The notes under the pieces: model-generated
Databases searched by the model: none
What the model was told of the DNA's origin: nothing
Seen by the model: only the letters and a program-made list of their open reading frames with translations
Assembly (NCBI GenBank): GCA_900554945.1
Contig: USJN01000121.1
Span: forward strand, 1-5,512
DNA length: 5,512 bases
From: an uncultured Coriobacteriaceae bacterium
GTDB taxonomy: Bacteria; Actinomycetota; Coriobacteriia; Coriobacteriales; Eggerthellaceae
Direction of reading: 5' to 3'
Made by a program: the position numbers and the translations under genes
Shown here: positions 1-4,744 of the stretch, in pieces
Position numbering within the stretch: the stretch's first letter is position 1
Layout of the letters: every line of letters starts with the position of its first letter

Positions 1-2
1 CG

Positions 3-144
3 GGAGAACTGATCGTGAAGGAAGGGGAAAACAGCTTTTCCCGGACGCAGCTCCGGGAACTGATGGAATATACCCGGGAGCTGATCGCCCGGGCGGCGGG
101 GGATATCTATGGCGGCTGCCTGGCCATGCGGCCGGTCTGCGGCG
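3..144 (+). CDS. Partial ORF, possibly the C-terminal tail of an AddB-like PD-(D/E)XK nuclease
   Basis: The frame is open from the window edge, so its start is missing. The early part reads as a plausible amphipathic stretch (ELIVKEGENSFSRTQ, then RELMEYTRELIARAAGDIYG, GCLAMRPV). It resembles the region just before the C-terminal iron-sulfur cysteines of AddB helicase-nuclease subunits, where a helix, an I-x-G turn and a proline precede C-x2-C-x5-C-x-F-D. The expected cysteine cluster does not follow cleanly; only an isolated Cys and an R-F-D appear about 35 residues later. Arginine codons are almost all CGG and glutamate mostly GAA here, unlike the CGC/GAG-rich neighbours. The frame stays open to a TAA at 480-482, but from 281 on it lies antisense to lexA, so I end the coding-like part near 144. 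The AddB identity is a weak recognition from memory. It could be a gene remnant, an assembly join or a chance frame. Confidence 0.28.
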
Positions 145-193
145 GCGCCTTATCGGACGGCGAAAGCGGGAACCGGCGCAGCGGCACGTTCGG

Positions 194-241
194 AAAAGAC
201 GGAGAAGCCCTGCCGAAGCGGTCGGATTGCGGCAGGGCTTC
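194..241 (-). terminator. Rho-independent terminator of lexA
   Basis: A perfect 12-bp stem (204-215 pairing with 230-241, arm GAAGCCCTGCCG) with a 14-nt loop lies about 40 bp beyond the lexA stop codon. Read on the minus strand the stem is followed by TCCGTCTTTT, which supplies the T tract. On the plus strand no T tract follows, so it acts mainly for lexA. Confidence 0.75.
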
Positions 242-280
242 GCGGTTCGATCAAGCTGACGACCAGCGTGCGGTTCGCCG

Positions 281-919
281 CTACAGGCGGCGGAAGACCG
301 CGACCACCTTGCCGGCGATGGCGCAGTCGGTGGTGATGATGGGATCCATCGTGGAGTTCTCCGGCTGCAAGCGGATATGGTCGCTTTCCTTGAAGAAGCG
401 CTTCACCGTGGCCCCGTCGTCGATGATGGCCACGACGATGTCGCCGTTGTTCGCCACGGGCTGCTCCTTGACCACGACGTAATCGCCGTCGTTGATGCCC
501 GCCTCGATCATGCTCTCGCCGCGCACGGAGAGCAAGAACGACGGGGCGTCGCCCACGATCTCGGTGGGAAGCGACAGGGTGTCGGTGATGTTCTCCTCGG
601 CGAGGATGGGGGAGCCGGCGGCCACGTTGCCCACGAGGGGCACGTTCACGATGTTGCTGAAGCTGGGCTGCACCACGTTGGTGGCCAGCGCGGCGTCCTC
701 GAGCTGGTAGGTGAGGGCGATGGAGCGCGACTTGAGCGGATCGCGCTTGATGAGGCCCTTCTCCTCGAGCGCCTTCAAGTGCACGTGCACGGTGGAGGGG
801 GAGGAGAGGCCGAGGCTCTGGCAGACCTCGCGCACGGTCGGGCCGTATCCCTTCTCCCGAATGCACTCCTCGATGCAGTCGAGCACCGCTTGCTGGCGCT
901 TCGTCACTTTCTCGGCCAT
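281..919 (-). CDS. lexA: LexA repressor, master regulator of the SOS response
   Basis: This is a complete 212-aa LexA. The N-terminal winged helix-turn-helix (residues 1-65, including REVCQSLGLSSPSTVHVHLKALEEKGLI) binds SOS boxes. The C-terminal S24-type self-cleavage domain shows the cleavage bond Ala101-Gly102 (NVAAGSP), the catalytic serine Ser136 in RGESM and the general-base lysine Lys173 in ATVKRF. The Ser-Lys distance of 37 residues equals that of E. coli LexA (S119/K156). On single-stranded DNA damage signals, RecA filaments stimulate autocleavage and derepress the regulon. I start at the ATG at 917-919, not the upstream in-frame ATG at 977-979. The chosen start has an AAAGGA Shine-Dalgarno site at 927-932 on the minus strand, matches the family N terminus (MAEKVTKRQQ), and the upstream one falls inside the operator region. 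LexA boxes in the divergent intergenic region indicate autorepression. Confidence 0.97.
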   Translation of the reverse strand: MAEKVTKRQQAVLDCIEECIREKGYGPTVREVCQSLGLSSPSTVHVHLKALEEKGLIKRDPLKSRSIALTYQLEDAALATNVVQPSFSNIVNVPLVGNVAAGSPILAEENITDTLSLPTEIVGDAPSFLLSVRGESMIEAGINDGDYVVVKEQPVANNGDIVVAIIDDGATVKRFFKESDHIRLQPENSTMDPIITTDCAIAGKVVAVFRRL

Positions 920-949
920 AGGTAATCCTTTCGTCGCCTCTACGCCTAT

Positions 950-963
950 CGAACAAATGTATG
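950..963. promoter_or_regulatory. Weaker LexA box (box 1) in the lexA leader
   Basis: CGAACAAATGTATG matches the Gram-positive SOS box CGAAC-N4-GTTCG at 8 of 10 fixed positions. Its centre is 29 bp from that of box 2. It lies within the lexA 5' leader, so it would affect lexA rather than the divergent gene. Confidence 0.55.
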
Positions 964-972
964 AAATTTCTA

Positions 973-1002
973 TTGACATGAACCTTTGTTCGACCTATTA
1001 TA
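973..1002. promoter_or_regulatory. Overlapping divergent promoters for lexA and the 94-aa SOS gene
   Basis: On the plus strand TTGACA (973-978) and TATTAT (996-1001) are separated by 17 bp, a near-consensus sigma-70-type promoter for the gene at 1044. On the minus strand a perfect TATAAT occupies 997-1002, with a weak -35 (TTGCGT, complement of 1021-1026) at 18 bp. The two -10 elements overlap at five bases, so the promoters probably compete. Confidence 0.8.
979..992. promoter_or_regulatory. LexA box 2
   Basis: TGAACCTTTGTTCG contains the perfect core GAAC-N4-GTTC. It lies in the spacer of the plus-strand promoter and over the predicted transcription start of lexA, so bound LexA would block both directions. 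With box 3 it forms a perfect 13-bp inverted repeat (980-992 and 1007-1019). Confidence 0.88.
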
Positions 1003-1006
1003 TACG

Positions 1007-1020
1007 CGAACAAAGGTTCT
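1007..1020. promoter_or_regulatory. LexA box 3
   Basis: CGAACAAAGGTTCT matches the SOS consensus at 9 of 10 fixed positions. It lies over the predicted start of the plus-strand transcript and inside the -35/-10 spacer of lexA, mirroring box 2. Confidence 0.88.
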
Positions 1021-1043
1021 ACGCAAGAGCAGGAGGCCACAAA

Positions 1044-1328
1044 ATGAAGAATTTTGAGATGAACTGCCCCGTCGAGGGAACGTCGGCCCTTCAACCGAAG
1101 CTCGATTCGGCACCTGCTCGACGCGCCCGCATCATAGCGTTCCCTCAGCATGCGGTTCTGCCCGACCGCGACGTGCGTGCCGTCCGCGACGGCGCCTCCA
1201 TCGTTTCGGCCGTGCGCACGGGTTCGGCGCAAGGCGTGGCGTTCGGCCGCGTGCAGCGCTGGCAGGCGGTCGTCGGCGGATGCGTGTTCGCGGCGCTCGC
1301 ACTCGCCAGCCTGTTCGCAGGGTTCTAG
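1044..1328 (+). CDS. Small SOS-controlled single-pass membrane protein, candidate cell-division inhibitor
   Basis: This 94-aa ORF has a strong Shine-Dalgarno site (AGGAGG at 1031-1036, 7 nt spacing) and lies under the LexA-box-bearing promoter divergent from lexA. I do not recognise its family. Residues 1-72 are soluble and arginine-rich (ARRARIIAFP, RDVRAVRDG). Residues 73-93 (WQAVVGGCVFAALALASLFAGF) form one clear C-terminal membrane helix, and the protein ends almost at once after it. The positive flank RVQRW before the helix predicts a cytoplasmic N terminus, that is, a tail-anchored topology. In other bacteria genes next to lexA or LexA-induced encode division inhibitors such as YneA, DivS, Rv2719c/ChiZ and SidA. 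YneA and ChiZ carry a LysM domain, which is absent here, and I found no LysM remnant in any frame downstream. LexA control is strongly supported by sequence; the division role is inference from position and topology. Confidence 0.85.
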   Translation: MKNFEMNCPVEGTSALQPKLDSAPARRARIIAFPQHAVLPDRDVRAVRDGASIVSAVRTGSAQGVAFGRVQRWQAVVGGCVFAALALASLFAGF

Positions 1329-1396
1329 CCGAGACCTTTCCCGGCCCCGCGCGGCCGTTCCATAACCCGCAGATGCTGCGTTTCTGCGGCTGCGTA

Positions 1397-1420
1397 GCGC
1401 CTCCGCCACCCCGGAGGCGC
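1397..1420 (+). terminator. Terminator-like hairpin after the SOS gene
   Basis: A perfect 9-bp GC stem (GCGCCTCCG 1397-1405 with CGGAGGCGC 1412-1420) has a 6-nt loop. It sits 69 bp beyond the stop codon at 1326-1328. The tail is poor in T (only GTTCGGGGGTTT follows), so termination may be weak or Rho-assisted. Confidence 0.45.
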
Positions 1421-1433
1421 GTCCGTTCGGGGG

Positions 1434-1462
1434 TTTACGCGCCGCATGCGGCGTGCTAGACT
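1434..1462 (+). promoter_or_regulatory. Candidate promoter of the ABC-F gene with a palindromic operator in its spacer
   Basis: TTTACG (1434-1439) and TAGACT (1457-1462) are 17 bp apart, each with 4 of 6 consensus bases. The spacer holds a perfect 14-bp palindrome, CGCCGCATGCGGCG (1440-1453), a typical site for a dimeric repressor. Both promoter hexamers are mediocre, so the call is tentative. The predicted start near 1469 gives a leader of about 250 nt. Confidence 0.4.
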
Positions 1463-1535
1463 CGGTCGAGCAGCCAATCATGCCGCGCCGACGCATCCTC
1501 ATGCGGACGGGCGCTTCGCGAAGGAGAAACGGAAC

Positions 1536-1547
1536 ATGAAGCGATAA
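1536..1547 (+). CDS. Three-codon leader ORF (M-K-R) upstream of the ABC-F gene
   Basis: ATG AAG CGA TAA is preceded by AAGGAG (1521-1526) at 9 nt spacing, a ribosome site as good as those of the real genes here. A CTTCGCGAAG palindrome (1514-1523) overlaps the Shine-Dalgarno site. The last codon and the stop codon form part of the 5' arm of a long hairpin (1542-1610), so a ribosome on this ORF would keep that hairpin open. Short leader ORFs with this property control many antibiotic-resistance ABC-F and erm genes. Translation is not shown, and a mini-ORF of this size can arise by chance. Confidence 0.4.
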   Translation: MKR

Positions 1548-1610
1548 CGAAAGCCCTTTTTCACCCCTTGCATTCATTAATCAGCCGCATCGGGTGCGCT
1601 TTCGTCATCG
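1542..1610 (+). promoter_or_regulatory. Long leader hairpin overlapping the mini-ORF (possible attenuator)
   Basis: Positions 1542-1554 (CGATAACGAAAGC) pair with 1598-1610 (GCTTTCGTCATCG) at 12 of 13 positions, with one A-C mismatch. An inner stem pairs CACCC (1562-1566) with GGGTG (1592-1596), and TGC (1569-1571) can pair with GCA (1587-1589). The 3' arm is followed by a pyrimidine-rich stretch without a solid T run, so classical intrinsic termination is uncertain. The rest of the 1329-1721 gap holds no gene I can support. Confidence 0.5.
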
Positions 1611-1698
1611 TTCTCGACTTCGCCTCGCGTTTCTTCCTCTTCCGATCCGTGCGGCCTTCCTTCATCGGCATCGCCGAACGCTGAGCAGAGCCACCCGT

Positions 1699-1720
1699 GC
1701 GCCTCTTAGACGGAGGTCGC
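1699..1720 (+). promoter_or_regulatory. Hairpin sequestering the ABC-F Shine-Dalgarno site
   Basis: GCG-CCTC (1699-1705) pairs with GAGG-(T)-CGC (1713-1720), giving 7 bp with one bulged T and a 7-nt loop. The paired 3' arm contains most of the GGAGG ribosome site (1712-1716) and ends 1 nt before the ATG at 1722. Such a stem would lower translation until opened, as in translational attenuators of erm-type genes. Confidence 0.5.
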
Positions 1721-1721
1721 C

Positions 1722-3236
1722 ATGTTCGTTACCGCCCATCATCTTTCCCATACCTACGAAGGCGCCGACCAGCCTGCGCTCGACGACGTCTCGCTCGCGT
1801 TCGCGAGCGGCTGGACGGGCATCGTCGGGCCGAACGGCGCTGGCAAGAGCACGCTCGTGCACTGCATCTGCGGCACCCTGGCACCCGATCAAGGCGCCGT
1901 GACGCCCCGCGTGCGCGGCGCGGTGTGCCGGCAATCGACCGCGACGCCTCCGGAGACGCTCGAGGAGTTCGCCTGCGACTACGGTTCGACGGCGGTGAAG
2001 CTGCGCTCGCTATTGGAAATCGAGGACGAGCAGCTCTGGAGCTACGCTATGCTGTCCCATGGCGAGCGCAAGCGCATCCAGATCGCGTGCGCGCTTGCCG
2101 CAGAACCGCAGGTGCTGGCGCTCGACGAGCCGACGAACCACCTCGATGCTCCCACGCGCGCCCTCGTCGCGCAGGCGCTCTCCTCCTTCAAGGGCGTCGG
2201 CCTGCTCGTATCGCACGATCGCGCGCTGCTCGACAAGCTTGTGCGGTCGTGCGTGTTCGTCGAGGCCGGCCGAGCGCTCGCTATTCCGGGGACGTACACC
2301 CAGGCGCGCCGGGAGCTCGAGCTGCGCCAAGATACCGTGCGAACCGAGCGCCGGCAGGCGCGCGGCGAGCTGGCGCGCATCAAGGCCGAGCGAGATCGTC
2401 GCGCCGCCGTGGCCGCTCGATCGGCCGCCCGGCGCTCGGCGCGTCATCTCGACCGGCACGACCGCGACGGGCGGGAGAAGATCAAGCTCGCCGTCTATAC
2501 GGGACAGGACGGCAAGGCGGGCAAGCTTTCGTCCCAGATGGACAAGCGCATCGAAGCTGCAGAGAAGCGTCTCGAGGGTCTCGATGCGAAAAAGGAGCGT
2601 CGCGGCTCCTTGGAGCTGGATACCGGGCCTGCAGCGCGCAAGGTGCTCGCCCGTCTTCCTGAGGGCGGCATGTCGCTTGGTTCGGGGCGCGTGCTGCACC
2701 ACCCCGAGCTGTACCTGGGCAACGAGGATCGCATTGGGCTCGTCGGCAGGAACGGAGCGGGAAAGTCCACCCTGCTCAACGCCTTGCTTCGCCAGGTAAC
2801 GCTGGAGGAGGGGGTGGCGTACCTTCCGCAGGAGGTGCTCGCTGCCGAGGTGCGCGCGCTGTTCGGCGAGCTGCAGGCGCTCTCGTCGGCCGAGCGCGGG
2901 CGCGTGCTCTCCATCGTGGCGCGACTCGAATCGCCGCCGGCTCGCGTGATCGACGGCGAGGAGCTGAGCCCGGGAGAGGTGCGCAAGCTCATGATCGCGC
3001 GTAGCCTGCTCTCGTCGCCTCGCCTCATCGTCATGGACGAACCGACGAACCATCTGGATATACGCTCGATCGAGGCCTTGCAGGACGTGTTGCGTCATTG
3101 CGCCTGCGCTCTCGTGCTCGTGTCGCACGACGAGCAGTTCCTCGACGCGCTCGTGGACGAGCGCTGGGTGTTCGAGGTCGAGCAGGAGAAAGGGGAGGTT
3201 GGGCTGGGCGATACTCACGTGCGCGTTGTCCGATAG
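1722..3236 (+). CDS. ABC-F family ribosome-associated ATPase, resistance-type architecture
   Basis: This 504-aa protein has two ABC ATPase domains in one chain and no membrane segments, the hallmark of ABC-F proteins that act at the ribosomal E site. Domain 1 has Walker A GPNGAGKST (36-44), Q-loop Gln71, signature LSHGE (111-115), Walker B LALDEP with catalytic Glu136, and the switch SHD (164-166). Domain 2 has Walker A VGRNGAGKST (341-350), Gln370, signature LSPGE (415-419), MDEP with Glu440, and SHD (468-470). A long charged linker (about 195-310, rich in Arg, Lys and Glu, probably an antiparallel coiled coil) joins them. Only about 67 residues separate Walker A from the signature in domain 1, so the EttA/Uup-type Arm is absent. 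This and the length (Lsa, Msr and Vga proteins are near 490-525 aa) favour a ribosome-protection factor over a housekeeping ABC-F. The drug class cannot be told. The start has GGAGG at 5 nt spacing. The upstream leader suggests inducible control. Confidence 0.9.
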   Translation: MFVTAHHLSHTYEGADQPALDDVSLAFASGWTGIVGPNGAGKSTLVHCICGTLAPDQGAVTPRVRGAVCRQSTATPPETLEEFACDYGSTAVKLRSLLEIEDEQLWSYAMLSHGERKRIQIACALAAEPQVLALDEPTNHLDAPTRALVAQALSSFKGVGLLVSHDRALLDKLVRSCVFVEAGRALAIPGTYTQARRELELRQDTVRTERRQARGELARIKAERDRRAAVAARSAARRSARHLDRHDRDGREKIKLAVYTGQDGKAGKLSSQMDKRIEAAEKRLEGLDAKKERRGSLELDTGPAARKVLARLPEGGMSLGSGRVLHHPELYLGNEDRIGLVGRNGAGKSTLLNALLRQVTLEEGVAYLPQEVLAAEVRALFGELQALSSAERGRVLSIVARLESPPARVIDGEELSPGEVRKLMIARSLLSSPRLIVMDEPTNHLDIRSIEALQDVLRHCACALVLVSHDEQFLDALVDERWVFEVEQEKGEVGLGDTHVRVVR

Positions 3237-3280
3237 GAAGGAGCGCTTCTCGTGCAGGTTTTTTGCGCGAATCCGACATG

Positions 3281-3308
3281 TTGATTGAACCACTATATAT
3301 TGTATGTT
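3281..3308 (+). promoter_or_regulatory. Promoter of the nrdR-dut operon containing an NrdR box (3290-3305)
   Basis: CCACTATATATTGTAT (3290-3305) matches the NrdR box consensus (acaCwAtATaTwgtgt) at 14 of 16 positions. It lies between a candidate -35 (TTGATT, 3281-3286) and -10 (TATGTT, 3303-3308), about 35 bp before nrdR, so binding would block RNA polymerase. NrdR boxes usually occur in pairs about 31 bp apart, but I see no second box at that spacing. The box implies autoregulation and NrdR control of dut. In the same gap the T6 run at 3259-3264 has only a weak hairpin before it. Confidence 0.8.
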
Positions 3309-3340
3309 AGGCTGAACCCAAAATCGGCAAAGGAGCAAGT

Positions 3341-3787
3341 ATGCGTTGTCCTTCCTGCGGCAATCCAGAGTCGAAAGTGGTCGACTCGAGGCCTTCCGAA
3401 GACGGCACGGCCATTCGCCGGCGCCGCGAATGCCTCGAATGCGGACGTCGTTTCACCACCTACGAACGCCTGGGCGACAATCCGCTCATCGTCATCAAGG
3501 CTGACGGATCGTCGGAGGCCTACGACCGTCAGAAGCTCATGCGCGGCCTGCTCAACGCCGCGGCGAAGCGGCCCATCGGGCCCGAGCAGATCGCCTCGCT
3601 CATCGACAGCATCGAAGCGGAGCTGCGCAACGCCTCCCGTAACGAGATCGGTTCGAAGGATCTGGGCGATATGGTGCTCGTGCGCCTCGCCAAGCTCGAC
3701 GACGTCGCCTACGTGCGCTTCGCGAGCGTGTACAAGGACTTCCGCAACGTCGAGGAGTTCGCTGCCGCATTGGAGGGATTGCGTTGA
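3341..3787 (+). CDS. nrdR: NrdR, ATP/dATP-sensing repressor of ribonucleotide reductase genes
   Basis: The 148-aa protein has the family's usual length and both its domains. The N-terminal zinc ribbon is complete (Cys3, Cys6, Cys31, Cys34 in MRCPSCG and CLECGRRF) and contains the RRRRE basic stretch that contacts DNA. An ATP-cone (about 49-139, starting PLIVIKADGSSEAYDRQKLMRGL) binds ATP or dATP and sets the oligomeric state that represses nrd operons when dATP is high. AAAGGAG (3329-3335) sits 5 nt before the ATG. It is the first gene of an operon with dut; its stop codon overlaps the dut start. A near-consensus NrdR box in its promoter points to autorepression. No nrd reductase genes are in the window. 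Confidence 0.97.
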   Translation: MRCPSCGNPESKVVDSRPSEDGTAIRRRRECLECGRRFTTYERLGDNPLIVIKADGSSEAYDRQKLMRGLLNAAAKRPIGPEQIASLIDSIEAELRNASRNEIGSKDLGDMVLVRLAKLDDVAYVRFASVYKDFRNVEEFAAALEGLR

Positions 3788-4233
3788 TAGAGCGCGTTTC
3801 GATTCCTTTGCAGCAGATTGACCCCGACCTGCCCGTACCTGCGTACGCCTACGTCGGCGATGCCGGCGTAGATCTGCGCGCCACCTGCGACGACATCTTG
3901 AAGCCCTTCGAACGCAAGCTCGTCCCATGCGGCATCGCCGTGGCCATTCCGAGCGGGTACGCCGGGTTCGTGCTGCCGCGCAGCGGGCTGGCTATCAAGC
4001 ACGGCGTATCGCTGGTCAACGCACCCGGCCTGATCGACAGCAACTATCGAGGTGAGATCCAGGCCATCCTGGTCAACCTCGATCCGCAGAGCGAGTTCGC
4101 GATCAAGCGGGGCGACCGCATAGCGCAGCTCGTCGTCATGCGCGTGCCCGACGCCGCGTTCGACGTGTGCGCGGAGCTGCCGGATACGGAGCGCGGCGCG
4201 GGCGGGTTCGGCAGCAGCGGCGTGAGTCTTTGA
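3784..4233 (+). CDS. dut: dUTP diphosphatase (dUTPase), trimeric type
   Basis: The enzyme hydrolyses dUTP to dUMP and pyrophosphate, keeping uracil out of DNA and feeding thymidylate synthesis. All five motifs of the homotrimeric family are present in its 149 residues: AGVDLRA (27-33), PRSGLA (65-70), GLIDSNYRGE (82-91, with catalytic Asp85), RGDRIAQLVV (109-118) and the glycine-rich C-terminal arm RGAGGFGSSG (137-146), which closes over the active site. The start is a TTG at 3784-3786, overlapping the nrdR stop codon as TTGA. A GGAGGG site (3772-3777) inside the nrdR end lies 6 nt upstream, and no ATG fits the frame before motif 1. The four-base overlap implies translational coupling with nrdR and shared control by the NrdR box. 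Confidence 0.96.
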   Translation: MIERVSIPLQQIDPDLPVPAYAYVGDAGVDLRATCDDILKPFERKLVPCGIAVAIPSGYAGFVLPRSGLAIKHGVSLVNAPGLIDSNYRGEIQAILVNLDPQSEFAIKRGDRIAQLVVMRVPDAAFDVCAELPDTERGAGGFGSSGVSL

Positions 4234-4268
4234 ACCTGATCCTTCCACCCACTTAGAGTTACTCTAAG
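4230..4268 (+). promoter_or_regulatory. Probable merR promoter and palindromic operator
   Basis: CTTAGAG-TTA-CTCTAAG (4252-4268) is a perfect hyphenated palindrome with 7-bp arms, of the shape bound by MerR-family dimers. A candidate -35 (TTGAAC, 4230-4235, overlapping the dut stop codon) lies 18 bp before TAGAGT (4254-4259) inside the palindrome. A longer than usual spacer with a central palindrome is typical of MerR-controlled promoters. Its place 20 bp before the regulator gene suggests autoregulation. Confidence 0.65.
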
Positions 4269-4288
4269 CAAGAGCGAAAGGGGCATCG

Positions 4289-4696
4289 ATGGACGCGAGC
4301 GAGCACGGAGCTCAAGCCGACAACACGCTGCCATGCTTCGGCATCAGCGAAGTCGCCGACATGGCGGGCATCTCCGCGTTCACGATTCGCTACTACGACA
4401 AATGCGGGTTCTTTCCCGAACTGGCGCGCGATGCGCGCGGCGTCCGCACGTTCTCGCAATCGGATGTGGCTCAGCTGTACTTCGTCGATGCGCTTCGGAA
4501 AAGCGGCCTGTCGATCGAGGGCATCCAGTATTACGTGAAGTTGCAGCGCCGCGGCGCGGCGACGCGCGACGAGCGGCTGGCCATCGTGCGGGCTCAGGAG
4601 ACGGTGCTCGAGTACCAGCGAGCCGAGCTCGACGAGAGCTTGAAGCGGTTGAGCGCCGCAGGTGTGGAATTGTCGACGGATAGAAAGTCTCGATGA
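4289..4696 (+). CDS. MerR-family transcriptional regulator
   Basis: This is a 135-aa protein. A short N-terminal extension (1-16) precedes the MerR winged helix: FGISEVADMAGISAFTIRYY (17-36) is the helix-turn-helix ending in the family's R-Y-Y, followed by the wing and second helix pair (DARGVRTFSQSDVAQLYFVDALRKSGLSIEGIQYYV). Residues 93-121 (RDERLAIVRAQETVLEYQRAELDESLKRL) form the dimerisation coiled coil. The effector domain is almost absent: about 14 residues follow and no metal-binding cysteine pair is present. This fits the small MerR regulators of aldehyde or redox stress (AdhR-like) rather than metal sensors. Cys16 and Cys39 exist, but a sensing role is speculation. AAAGGGG (4277-4283) sits 5 nt before the ATG. 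The target beyond its own promoter is unknown; the downstream gene has a separate promoter. Confidence 0.9.
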   Translation: MDASEHGAQADNTLPCFGISEVADMAGISAFTIRYYDKCGFFPELARDARGVRTFSQSDVAQLYFVDALRKSGLSIEGIQYYVKLQRRGAATRDERLAIVRAQETVLEYQRAELDESLKRLSAAGVELSTDRKSR

Positions 4697-4702
4697 CCTT
4701 CG

Positions 4703-4711
4703 TGGTATAGT
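4703..4711 (+). promoter_or_regulatory. Extended -10 promoter for the membrane-protein gene
   Basis: TGGTATAGT provides a -10 (TATAGT, 4706-4711, 5 of 6) with the upstream TG of extended -10 promoters. No good -35 is present at 17 bp. The predicted start near 4718 gives a leader of about 140 nt. Confidence 0.5.
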
Positions 4712-4744
4712 ACTCGCCGAATCCGGTTTGAAGAACCGCGATTT

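Noticed and set aside
25..57. Two small hairpins (GGGAAAA/TTTTCCC, 25-42; CCCGGA/TCCGGG, 40-57) as a terminator
   Set aside because: They overlap each other inside an open frame and have no T tract.
917..979. A longer lexA with 20 extra N-terminal residues from the ATG at 977-979
   Set aside because: That ATG lies in the operator and near the predicted transcript start. The internal start has the Shine-Dalgarno site and the family N terminus.
1326..1420. A frameshifted LysM domain after the membrane helix of the SOS protein
   Set aside because: I read all three plus-strand frames after the stop codon and found no GDTLW-like LysM core, only proline- and arginine-rich noise.
150..1577. A 475-codon minus-strand open frame
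   Set aside because: It runs over lexA in another frame, through the operator region and antisense to the 94-aa gene. Its product is arginine-rich and low-complexity, as expected of a GC-rich shadow frame.
3237..3284. A terminator for the ABC-F gene at the T6 run (3259-3264), or a 10-codon ORF from GTG 3252
   Set aside because: The only stem before the T run (GAAG/CTTC, 3237-3249) is 4 bp and 9 nt away from it. The GTG frame has a Shine-Dalgarno-like site but no other coding support.
3259..3336. A second NrdR box about 31 bp from the first
   Set aside because: Neither 3259-3274 nor 3321-3336 resembles the consensus.
2010..3338. A 442-codon minus-strand open frame antisense to the ABC-F gene
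   Set aside because: The plus strand encodes a complete ABC-F protein with all motifs. The minus frame shows no domain and is a by-product of codon bias.
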